A DNA stretch of 64,000 nt from Pristionchus mayeri (lineage: Eukaryota; Nematoda; Chromadorea; Rhabditida; Neodiplogasteridae): the NCBI GenBank assembly GCA_036245805.1, contig BTRK01000004.1, positions 45,200,690 to 45,264,689 on the forward strand, written 5' to 3'. Numbering within the stretch: the stretch's first letter is position 1; each line of letters opens with the position of its first letter. This document shows positions 23,768 through 35,700 of the stretch, piece by piece. Under the pieces are notes generated by a model. The model saw only the letters and a list, made by a program, of their open reading frames with translations. It had not been told where the DNA came from and made no database searches. The position numbers and the translations under genes were made by a program.

Positions 23768-26700
23768 TCAGAGAAGGGATAAATTCTTCATAGCTCTATC
23801 AAGAGTATCAATTGCATGAAGTGCACGGTTCATAGCGATCTGGAACAGTTTCAAATAAGATCAGGGTGCTAGGTCGAATGAGAACTATGATGTCATGCCG
23901 CCTTTGATATATCTACGGCGGCATGACGTCACAGTTCTCATCAGAGCTAGTGAAAGAGTCAGCGCTCATTTTGGAACCCACCGCTTCCTGAGTCGATCCA
24001 TTTCTGATGTCCAGATAATTGGCAGCGATTCCTTTCCATTTCTTCATTTTGGGCAGCAACCTCTCATTCTCGTAGACATTCGTTTTGAAGAGAATCGCCG
24101 AGGCCTATTATATTTATTGTATCGATCAGCAGCGGTTGAAATATATGCCATAGGGTTACAATTTTCAGGTAATTTGGGCTCATTTTCGGGTATGTTTCAG
24201 GGAGCTCATGAGCTTATCAGCTATCTAGAGCACCTGAAACACATTCGAAAATGGCACAAAATTACCTGAAAATTGAAAACCTAGTATATCACATACCGTT
24301 AGAGTAGGTACGAATTGTCCCTCAATCTTAACGACTCGGCCAATTTCTTTCTCGCATGGACATTTAATATTAGCAGCGATGATATCATCGAACAGCTTCT
24401 GCAAATATTTGTTGTTAAAGTAACCCAACATCATTGAAATTATTAGAATTTGCGCGCTTTCCTGATCACGCCCGATCTGTTTTTTTGCATTCTCTCTCAC
24501 ACCTTTTGCCGTGACCAGTGTTGAATAAAAGGTGGCTACATAAGCAGGAAATTCAAGATCGCATTGTAACAAGACTTTTATACGAAAAAGCTCATGCTGG
24601 TAACAATGAAACAAAAAACCGTTACTTCAGATCGTCAGCTAATGGCAACGGCTTGTGCAATTGTTGTTTTTGCAACTATCACTCCCTCCCTCATAGCCAA
24701 ACTTACTAAATAGGGAACACTAAGATGTGCAGGAAGAATGTACTATAGGGGTACCCCCAGTCGTTATTTATACCCCATGCTGTGAATAATTATATAATAA
24801 TTCAAGATTTCGAATAGAAATATATTTATGTCAGAGTTATATCTAATTTAATATTCCGAAGGAATTCTTTGTTTCCGCCTATGTAAATTATGTCCGTTAG
24901 CGTACAGGAATACGATCGGACTCGTATAATAATTCTGACTTACGAAATTCGTTGTTTGTCGTTCGTTCCGTTTGTTTTGCCTCGAGATTATTGATTTTGT
25001 TTGCGTCAAATATTTATAAAATTGCTTCGTTCACTCCGTCTTACATTCTGAGTTTCAACTAGGGTCGGGAAGCGGTTTACTCGGGGTAGTTTTCGCTTTT
25101 CCGTCGGCGTCTCTTCTCGAACATCTCCTTTCGCTCTTGTCTTGATTTCTTGATTCCTTGATTTCCTTTTTGTGGTCTTTTTGCACTGACTGTGGCAGCA
25201 GTGTGTTCTAGTAACTGTGGCAGTTACTCACTAGTTGTGGCAACTAGTGGCAGTCGTTGTGGCAACGACTGGGCATTCCTTACTGAGTGGCTCAGTAAGG
25301 GGTGTGTCATTTGCGCTCTGTGCAGGCGTTAGGTTCTCAACTCACGAGTAATAAGGGACACCTAGAAACCTGGCACTAGAGTACATGGGGGCTGAGCCGG
25401 GGAACTTTACAGAACACGAAGAGATGGAGTTGCTCGAAGAGTCGCCAGAAGAAATAGAGAAGGCTGAGAGGGCGAAAAGAGCGAAGATGTCATCGTGGGC
25501 TGGTGACCAACTTCTCATTGGAGCAAAGCAGGTGCGTCCAAATACTCGTTCAAAGACAAATGCGTTGGCAAAAAGTACAAAACCACGTGATATTGTGATT
25601 CGAGTAGGGTTTAATTTGGAGGAGTTGAGAAGTAGACTGCTGAAAAGAGAGATGGATAAGGGTGGCTCTGGAAATGTCATTGGAGAATTTGAGAAGTTGT
25701 TCGATAATGGAAAAGATGTGATTGATAAGGATCTGAATCAGTTGGACAAACACTTGCTTAAACAAGGCATGAGTGACAAGTCGAGAGCCAATTTGGAAGC
25801 TGAATTTAAAGAGGCTAGAGAGAGAGTCGTAGCAATGGAAGGAACAATCAGAGGAGCAGTTGAGAATGCTGGTTGTGTATCCTTGGGAGAGATGTGTGCT
25901 CGTTTTGATCACATGTCTGAAGTAGTGGAAAGTGTGTATGATCAATTGTGGCTAGAGGAGGAAGAGATAGAGGGAGAAGAAGAGGAGTGCACTCATGAAG
26001 AAGATCTGTTTAGAATAGTTGAGAGGGAGATTGCCCGAGTAGATGGAATAGAGGACGTGGTGGATATGGCTGACGAAATACTTCGATTGAGAACTGAGTT
26101 GATTGAGACTGTTCAGCGATCGGCCCAGTCGTAGGAACAACTAAGAACCTCGAATGAGCAGCTCATGCTGAGAGTTGATGAGCTTCTCATCCAGCTGGAG
26201 AAGTCGGAGGAAGATCGAGTAGAAGCGCTAAAGACGTCGGCTGCTTTGAGAAAGTTAGCCATCGAGAAGAATACCAGTGAGTCTTTTGTTCAGAACAATG
26301 CAAGTAGTCCCTCTTCTAACCAAATATCGCAGGACTTGCACGAGTCGAGAGTCAGACGAGAGCTACCGGTGACGCCATCCGAGCCACGTTCGGTCGACCA
26401 GCTCGAGAGGAGATCAACTCCGCCGCTGGACAGAGGTCAGAATGGAACATTGATTCAAACCAGTGGGGGTGGAAACTCGGTGAACAATGCTAACATGACG
26501 GGTGATTACGCGATGAATCCTTGCCCGCAGCCGTATACTGGTGGGAGTACGAATACGCCGCAGGAGCCCTCGCATGTTAGATTCTCAGGCGCAATGGGAG
26601 AGACGTCCCCTAATGTTCCGGTGTACACTAATGGATATGGATATGGTGAGAGAAGCGCAAGCGTGATGCCTACTAGGAGTGCTTCTGAATTTCCCCAGCT

Positions 26701-29700
26701 TGCAAAGTGGAATGGTGCTAAGGATAAGTGGAGTGTGTTCAGAAGTGGTTTTCTTTTACGATACGGGCAGTGGAATGAGCAGGAAAAGAAGATGTTATTG
26801 CTGGAGTATCTTGAAGGGAGAGCTAGTCAGGAGTACAGATCACTCCCAAATGAATACAATGGTCCGAACAAGACTGTGCAGGATTGCTTGGATTGGTTGA
26901 TTGATCGTTGTCAGGGAGGTGCGATGTATGCAGATCTAGACTTGGAGAGAAGGGCGAGAGATTTGGCAGTGAGAGGTCGTAGAGTGGATGCAGTCTGTGA
27001 GGAACTTGAGTCTCTAGTTTCCAAGTTGTATGATGGTGTTGAGAAGCAGGAGGAAGTTAAGAGGAGAAAGTTGTTGTTGTTGTATGAAGGCACTAAGGAG
27101 TATTACGAGTTGCTCAGATTGTCCGATGATCACTGCACATATGATGCAATGAAGAAGCATCTGCAGAGGACCGAGTATGTGACGAGGAGAGAGAAGGGCG
27201 ATAGAAGTAGTGCTTTTGGGAGTCACACCAGCCACAATGAGAATAGATATCGTCCATCGGTGCGGTACGTGTGGTGGAATAGGGCATTTGCAGTATAATT
27301 GTGCGACAGCTAGTGTCTCGAGAGGAGAACAAGCAGCTAGATATGCGAACAAGGAGTGTTTCAATTGTTTCGGAACAGGACATACTAAGCGTTTCTGTAC
27401 GACATTCGATCCTGCAAAGAGAGTGTGGAATAGAGCAGTGAGCGGAGTTGGTGATGCCCCTCCTATGGTGAAGGCGCCTCCGCCCAATCAGACAATGACG
27501 AATGCTAGTGCTAATGGAGCAGTGCCCCCTCCCTTCCCCCCTGTTCCTCCACCGTTTACCCCAACATACCAGCCTCCAGGCAATGCGCGTGGTGGTGGCG
27601 GATATCGTGGAAGAGGAAGTAATAGATGGTCTCAAGATAGTCGAAATTTCAATAGACCAGCAGGGAACGTGAATAATAGTGCGAATAGTGGAACGACGGA
27701 CAGTCCCAGTCCAGCTGCGATGATGATGATTGCTTTGAAGTGTGAAGTCGAGGAGGATGAGAGAAGTGAGAACAATGATGAGTTCGATAGACTTCCACCA
27801 CTCGATAGTGTGCGCAAAGAAGAGGATGAGAGCCAAGAGATGCTCAACAGTCCCAGTGCAGTCGATGACAAAGAGAGAGTTGAGGATAAGGATAAATCCA
27901 ACAGACTCGAGTCAGTCGATAACAGCGCAATCAGAGGAAGTGTGGCAGAGGACCCACTGTTTATTAGGAGATCGCAGCGAGTGCAAGGCACGATTGGAGG
28001 GATTCGAGTTGAAGTAGTTCTGGATACGGGAGCAGAAGTTAGTCTGATAGATAAGCGACTAGTGGATCAGATGTGTGGTGTAGTGATGACACCTGATATT
28101 CGAGATAGATTGCGTGGTGCGCAAGGGCAGAGAATAAGGACGATTGGAACTGTGGTATTGGATGTTCATATGGAGATTGGGAAGCAGTGTAGAGTCGGAT
28201 TTTATGTGTCAGAGACCGACATTGATGTGTTTCTGCTGGGAAAGAATGCTTTGGCAGAGATGGGACTAGAGTTGAGAGAGGAAGTGTCGGTAAAGGAGAA
28301 GAAGGTGGATAAGGCGATAGTCCTTCGGACGTGCTATATTGCACCTCACTCAATAGGAATGGTGTACGTAGGGGGTGGATATCCCGGAGAAGGGATGAAA
28401 GTTCTGATTAGTGACCGAGAGGAAGTGGTCGAAGGAACAAATTGTGATGCAGCAGCAGTTCAAGTGCCAGTATGGAATGGTACTGAAGATGATTTGATGT
28501 TAGAAATTCATGATGTGATAGGAGAATGGAAGTCAGTGAAGCAGACGAATGAGACTCTAGAGGAAGAGTCGAAGCTTCTCGATGTGAATGCACTCAGAAG
28601 AGATGATAGAAGATGCAATTGGAATGAGATAAAAGCTAACCTGGAAGCTTGTAGGAGTGGGAAGTTAAGTAGTAGAGTAGAAGAGATCGTCAGAGAGCGC
28701 GCGGATGTCTTTGCAATGCATGACGATGATTTGGGCAGAATGAAAGGAGTGCAGTGTAATGTGCAATTGAACGAAGGGAGTGTTCCAATCAGGCAGAAAG
28801 AACGGCCAGTTCCGTTTGCGATTAAGCCTGCATTGCGGAAATTGTTAGATAAGATGATGAAACAGGGAGTGATCAGGAGATCAGACTCTCCCTGGTTATC
28901 CCCTGTTGTATTGGTGAAGAAGAAGGATGGAAGCATTCGGATATGCATAGATTTTCGGAGAGTAAATGAGGTGACGAAAGAAGATGCATTCCCCTTACCC
29001 CTGATAGAAACGATACTTCAGTCGTTACAAGGGAAAAGATTCTTCACTGTGATGGACTTGGCATCTGGTTTCTGGCAGGTACCGCTCAATAAGCAGAGTT
29101 CCGAGGTAACAGCGTTTGCATCCATGGGCGAATTGTACGAGTTTACGGTACTCCCATTCGGATTAAACATCTCGCCTGCAATTTTCCAACGAGCGATGAG
29201 CACTGTTTTGAAGGATGAGTTGGAGAAGGAAGGGAGAGAAAGAGTCGTGCACGTTTACATTGATTATGTCCTCATTGCTACTGAGACAGAGGAAGAACAT
29301 GAGGAAGTGTTGACGCGAGTTCTTGATCGACTAAGAGATAGTAATCTTCTTCTAAACGTGAAGAAGTGTAAGATTATGGTGACTGAGATCGATTATCTAG
29401 GACATCGATTGTCAGGGAATGGAGTGCAAGTAGACGATAGGAAGGTGGTGGCGATTACGGAGTATAAGAGACCGGAGACCATGGCCCAACTCCAATCATT
29501 TCTGGGATTGACTGGTTATCTGCGTAGATTTGTGAAGTCGTATGCAAGCAGTCGTATTGTTGCCCCGCTGAATAGACTGGTTGTAACAACAGGGAGGAGA
29601 TTGTTGTGGACGGATGATGCGATTGAGGCTTTCAATGTTCTCAAACAAAGAATCTCTACTGCGCCGGTGCTGCAGCAACCCGATTACGCTGGTGCGAGAG

Positions 29701-32700
29701 ACGGTGTTCGCCCTTTCATAATAACTACGGATGCGAGTGGTAATGGGATTGGAGCCATGTTGAGTCAGAGAGGAGAAGTGGATGGACTGGAAAGACCTCT
29801 AGCTTTCTTTTCTAGAGCGCTTAGAGGATCAGAACAGAATATTCATGTAGTAGACTCTGAGGCGTTGGCGGTCTACGAAGCAGTAATGCGATGGAAACAC
29901 CTCTTGTATTCGACTAGGACGATAGTTCGAACCGACCACTCTCCGTTGGCCACTCTTCTGAAACGGAAGCATGTAGCCACTCGATTGTTGCGATGGGCCA
30001 CTGAGCTGCAATCATATCCTCTGGAGATCGAACACGTTAAAGGAAAGTCAAACGTGGTTGCCGATGCATTGAGTAGAAATCCTAGAGAGGAGAAAGCGGG
30101 AGAGAATGATGGAATTGAGGAAATTGGAATGGTGATAAATGTGATGACGAGATCGAAGACTGCGTTAGAGAGATCAAAAGAAGAGGATAGGAGAAAGAGT
30201 AGAGAAGTGTTAGAGGAAGAAGTTCAAGTGTTCATTCTGGGTTCTCAAGTGTGTGGCGAGCGGTTGAGTGCGATTTCGTCTCTCCGTCTCCGGTTCCGCC
30301 CGCCCGGATTCCCTCTCCCAGACGCGTTGGCACGCGGGAGTTGTACGCCGCCACGATGGGTCGCCACTTCTACATCGGCACCATCAACGCCAGGACGCTC
30401 GGCCCAAGGGAGAAGCAGTCGGAGATGGAACTCGCCCTCGACAAGATCAAGTGGGACGTGGTTGCAGTGCAGGAAGCCAGGATTGTGGGTTGTGCCTCGT
30501 TCAATCTTACATCCTCAGGCACTGTAGTCTACCACTCGGGCGGGCCCACTGCTTCCCATGGCGTGGCATTTTTGCTTCGACCGCAACTCGCGCGCGGAGC
30601 TGTGTTCAATGGCCTCTCCCCTCGTTTGGCCACTCTGCTCCTTCCCGACCTACGGCTCTTCCTGGTCTGCGCTTACGCCCCTACGTCTTCCTACGATGAC
30701 GACGCGTATGAAGACTTCCTAGACCAGGTTGAGACCGCCCTGCGGAGTGCCCCAAAAGGCCATATGCCAGTTCTGGTTGGTGACTTCAACTGTCGAGTGG
30801 CGAGGGAACCTGGCAATGAAAGATTTGTCGGTAACTTTGCCTCTCCCACACCGAACTCACGCGGACGCTGCTTCACTGAGCTCTGCGCGAGGAACAGACT
30901 CCGCATCCTGAACACGTTCCCCAAGAGACGGCACGGTCGAATCTGGACCTGGCGATCCCCAAACGGCTCCGCATTCCACCAAATTGACTACGTTGCAGCG
31001 CCCGCCACAGCGAGAGTAGTCAACTGTGGAGTCGTTGGTCGGTTTGAGTTTGACTCCGACCATCGCCTTGTTCGGATGTGCCTCTCCCTCCCTGACAAGG
31101 CGAGGCAGAAAAGATGCAGGGAGCGGCTAGATTTCGATCGAACCGCTTTTACTGTCAACGCAAACCTTCTCGCGTCACTGCCCCTTGCCCGCCCCAGTTC
31201 TGCCGCCGACGCCTATACTACGGTAAAGGCTTTCACGGAGACCGCGGCAACGAACTGCTGGAGGAAGCGCCAATCCCCTTCTTGGATCTCGAGTGGAACG
31301 CGGAAGCTCCTAGCGATGCGCCATGAATTGCAATCCAACTCCCAACAAGCTGTCGCCTACTCAGCTGCCTGCAAAGTTGCCCGGACGAGTTTCGTCGATG
31401 ACATCAGGAAGCGAAAGGAGGCGCAAGCACGGCAAGCAGCAACCATGGGAAGGAGCATCGTGAAGAGCATGCTGAGTCTGCAAACCTCAAAGAAGCGCCT
31501 TCTAGTTCCCGACCCTGTAACTGGTGCTCTCTCTCAAGCAGCTACCAAGACAGTGGTCCAGAGCTTCTTTGACGGTCTCTACACCCCTGCAGTTCCGTGT
31601 CCACTCCCAGTCCCTCCTCAGCCTCTGGATCCCCTTCCTCCCTTCCTACCCGATGAGGTCAGCAAAGCGATGTCCCAACTCAAGTGTGGTCACTCACCCG
31701 GTTCGGATGGCATTCTCCCTGATATGCTATACCACTCTCGAAACCACCTTGCTCCCGTTATCGCTGATCTACTCAACTATCTGGTAGATGGAGAGGCTGT
31801 TCCAAGCGACCTGACCGAAGCAATTGTCACTCTTCTGCACAAGAAAGGAGACCCTACCAACATTGGGAACTTCCGTCCCATCTCCCTCCTCACCGTTTCC
31901 CTGAAGACAATGACCAAAGTCATTCTTCAGAGACTCGAAACTGTGCTTGAAGAAACAGAGTCCTCGACCCAAACCGGCTTCCGGCGCGGCTACAGTACTC
32001 TCGACAACCTGCATGCCATCAAGCAGGTCGCTGAAAGAACCTCCGAGTACGGTATCCCAATCTACTTGGCGTTCGTCGACTTCAAGAAGGCGTTCGACTG
32101 TGTGGAGTGGAATGCCTGCTGGCAAGCCCTCTTCTCGTTCGGAGCCCATCCCTCCCTCGTCCACATGTTGCGCCGTCTCTACGAGTCCTCCTCTACACTC
32201 ATTCGAGTTAATGAGGAGCTCGTTCCTGTGACTGTGCGTCGAGGAGTCCGCCAAGGGGATACCCTCTCCCCTCGTCTCTTCAACGCAGTGCTACGATCAG
32301 CCATGGACAACATTGACTGGGAGTCAGATGGAATTAGAATCGACGGAAGAAACCTTTGCCACTTGGAGTATGCCGATGACGTGGCTCTCGTTGCCAAATC
32401 TCGACCCGAGCTGGAACGAATGCTGAAGAAGCTGATGGACGCGTGCAGCCGAGTTGGTCTCGAAGTGAATGCAAGCAAGACCAACCTCCTCACCTCCTGC
32501 ACCTCTACCCGCAATCCAATAATCATCGGCAATCTGCGATTCGAATTCGTCGATAGCGCCACCTATCTCGGAGGAAGAATAGCTCTTCCCTTGGATCATT
32601 CCGACGAAATAGAACACCGGATTCGATTAGGGTGGCTGGCCTGGAGTAAGCTCTCGCACCTCCTATCTTCTCGAATTCTGTCCATCAAGATCAGGAGGAG

Positions 32701-35700
32701 AGTCTTCGAGAGCTTCATCACGGCTACAGTTCTCTATGGGTGTGAAGTATGGGCTCTGAGATCTAGCGAGAAGGAGAGGCTGAGAGTCACCCAGAGGAAG
32801 ATGGAAAGAAAGATGCTTGGAGTCACGCTAAGGGACAGATGGAGGAATGACCGCGTGAGAGGGATTACCAAGCTGAGAGACTGGAATGAGGAAGGATTGA
32901 AACGAAAAGCGCGCTGGGCCCTCAAGATCAGAAGAATGGGAGTGGAACAGTGGAGCCGTGCGACAACTGTCTGGACTCCATTCAATAGGACTCGTCCCAC
33001 CGGAAAGCCTCGCGCGCGATGGAGAGACGACCTATCCCGAGCTATTGGCAGCCATTGGTGGAGTGCAACTTATGAAGACTACCGACCTATCATCTTCTGA
33101 GCGTTTCCGCCTGATAAGATAAATTGATTGATTGATTGATTGATAGAGGAAGAAGCGATTCTGAATGAGTGGAGAAAAGCTCAGTCAAGTGATCAATGGG
33201 TTGTTTCAATGATATTGAAGAGGAAAGAAGCTGATAAGGGAAAGCGAGAGATGACTGAAGAGGTTGTTATCCCTGGGAGCACTAAGAGAACTTCAATTGC
33301 TGATTGGGAAGTGCACGATGGTATTCTGTATCTTCTCGGAAGAGACTACGAGAGAAGAATGTATGTGCCAGAAGGGAAGAGAGAGACTTTTGTGGAAGAG
33401 ATTCACAACTCTCCACTGAGTGGTCATCCAGGAACGACGAAACTGGTTCAGAGAATATTGAGAGAAGCGTTCTGGGGATGTGTAGAGAAGGACGTTCATA
33501 CTGTAGTGAAGAGATGTGAGCGATGTTTGATGGCGAACTCTCAGAAGCGAATGATCCCTCCCCTCCAGCCGATAGTTTCGAATTACCCGATGGATGTAGT
33601 CGGTATTGATTTAATAGAGATGGGAAAAGGGAAGGATGGTGGAAAGTATATTGTCTCCATCATTGATCATTTTACGAAATTCGCTGGAGCGATTGCGATA
33701 CGAGACAAGAGAGCGGATACGGTAGCAAGAGCGTTTATGGAGAGATGGATTTTAGAGGGAGGTCGAACCCCGAAAGTTCTTGTTTCTGATAATGGTACTG
33801 AGTTAGTGAATCAAGTGATGGCAGAGATTGCGAAGCGATTTGAGATTGAGAGAAAACTCACTCTCCCATATCATAGCAGAGCCAATGGATTGACTGAGAG
33901 GTTTAACAGAACGATTGTCGAGATAATGAGAAGAATCAAAATGAGGGATGATGAATGGGAAGAGGCATTGCCTTTCGCGGTTTACGCTTATAACGCAAGT
34001 CCTCATGGATCAACTGGCGAAACCCCAGCATTTTTAGTGTATGGTAGGGATGAGAAGTTGCCCAATAGCCAGTTGCCTCAATTAAATCCAGCGTATACGG
34101 TAGATTTGGATGTTGATCAGTATAAGAGAAGGATGGCTTGGATGATGGAAAGGACGAGATCGGCAGTTCTCACTAAGCTTGAAAATGAGAGAAGGAAGAT
34201 GAAAGAGCGCTATGATGAGAAGTATAAGTACAACATGAATGTAGTGCCTAGGGCAGGAGATCGAGTGTATGTGCGAGTAGAGGCAAAGTGTGGAGATGTC
34301 AGAAAGATGATGGATAATTATGAGGGTCCGTATAGAGTAATTTCCACAAGTAATACTGCTGCGACTATAGTGAGAGCAGATGACGGATTAGGGAAGGGGC
34401 GTGAGGCCAATAAGAGAATTGTGCAGTGGGATCGATTGCGATTAGTTCCTAGAGATGAGAAGGAAGTGGATGTCTGTAGTGTGGAATGGAAACCTGAAAA
34501 GACAAAGAAAGTGAATGATGTTCTTTCCAGTGTCTCCATCGCGAAGTCGTCGCCATTGCATCCAGACTATCGATGTGGAAGGGAGGAATGTATCGGTCGC
34601 CCGATGGCTGAATTTTTCAAGGACGGCAAGCCTGGAGACCTCACTGGAACCTTTTTCACTTCTATGAGGGATTGTGCGTCGATTCTTGATGTGTCGAGGG
34701 AGTCGCCAAATCTGACTAAGCTAGAGATCCAGAAAGAGGCCAAAAGGAGAACACTCACCAAGAATGTTTCCCTTGCCAGCATCAAGATGGCGTACAAGAA
34801 TGAACTCTGCATCTGCGCATTGGCAGCAGCTGCCAGGATCGATGATGCCATATCGCAAGTAGTCATCGAAGGAGAAGACGAATCGATGAACAAGGCTGTG
34901 TCTGAGGTGCTCCTGGGCGGAGAAAGCAGTGGAATGAAGAACTGCGAAGTTCTCGTACTCCGTCCTATGGGCTCGATCATCTCGAATGAAGGAAGGAATG
35001 GAGTGTTCGAGTACCACAAGTATGCAGATGGCCCAGATATTATGAAGAAGCTGGAAGAGATAGAGAGGGAAGAGGCTATCCCGAAGACTGTCTTCATTCT
35101 GCTGGACAGATCTCTATCGATTGAGGATCTGGATGAGCTCAAGTCCTACTGTGAGGAGATCAGCAAGAGAGTGGACTCGACCTTTTATGTGCCGTGTGAT
35201 ATATTGCCACTGTCCAAGGATGATACAGTGATGGAGGAGATGAAGGAGCAGATGAAGTGGCTCCTCTCGTGGTATTCTGAGAAACCTGAGAAGGTTGTGA
35301 TTATGAGCAGCATCAGCTGTGTTCTGTTCGACATCTACCCACTCGTCACCGTATTCGAGCTGGCGAGCAGAGAGTCGGTCCTTCTCTTCGAGGGAGCTGT
35401 ACAGTACCTCGTTGATGGAAGAAACTTCCGACTCGATGCCGTTCGATACAAGGAGAGAGCAGCAGTGAAGAGACCATACAGCCACGGATTGAACCAGGGA
35501 ACACCTGCAGGAAGGGAATCTCACCGTGGACGTGGACATGGTCGCGGAAGCTGGACATCAAGACCCGCCGGACCTTCGAGACCCGCCGGAACACCGAGAC
35601 ACGACGCAACTCCCGGAGCCTGCTACCTCTGCGGTTCCGAGCTGCATCAGAAGAATGCGTGTCCCAAGCGATTCAAGGGATCCAAGTAGTTCGAGTCGAA

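Larger units (their letters stand above)
30223..33143 (+). mobile_element. RTE-type non-LTR retrotransposon inserted in pol
   Basis: 2921 bp, flanked by a perfect 12-bp target duplication TAGAGGAAGAAG at 30211-30222 and 33144-33155. It has one open frame with endonuclease and reverse transcriptase, a very short 3' UTR (about 20 bases) and a tail of TTGA repeats (33124-33143) instead of poly-A, all features of the RTE clade. The 5' end appears nearly complete. Its base composition (C-rich sense strand) contrasts with the purine-rich host pol. Confidence 0.95.
27210..35689 (+). pseudogene. pol: pol, split by a LINE, with extra C-terminal domain
   Basis: Part one (27210-30222) encodes two CX2CX4HX4C knuckles ([28 protein letters not shown]), a proline-rich linker, protease ([13 protein letters not shown]), reverse transcriptase ([28 protein letters not shown]) and RNase H ([26 protein letters not shown]). 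The catalytic motif reads YIDY (29256-29267) instead of YxDD, which should abolish polymerase activity. Part two (33156-35689) continues in a compatible frame: the HHCC zinc finger ([20 protein letters not shown]), the integrase D,D,E residues ([25 protein letters not shown]), a GPY-type motif (NYEGPYRVI), and then about 390 residues that I do not recognise, ending in RG repeats and a CX2CX4HX4C knuckle. Removing the LINE and one target copy leaves the frame open. Confidence 0.92.

Noticed and set aside
27114..27836. 240-codon open frame antisense to gag/pol
   Set aside because: Shadow of the purine-rich, stop-poor retrotransposon strand; composition is S/T/I/H-rich without domains.
34567..35142. 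191-codon antisense frame under the post-integrase domain
   Set aside because: Serine/leucine-rich mirror of the sense ORF, no motifs, and the sense frame has a convincing zinc knuckle.
34604..35689. Envelope (env) protein of an infectious Gypsy element
   Set aside because: No signal peptide, no transmembrane segment and no glycoprotein-like cysteine pattern; the end is RG-rich with a zinc knuckle.
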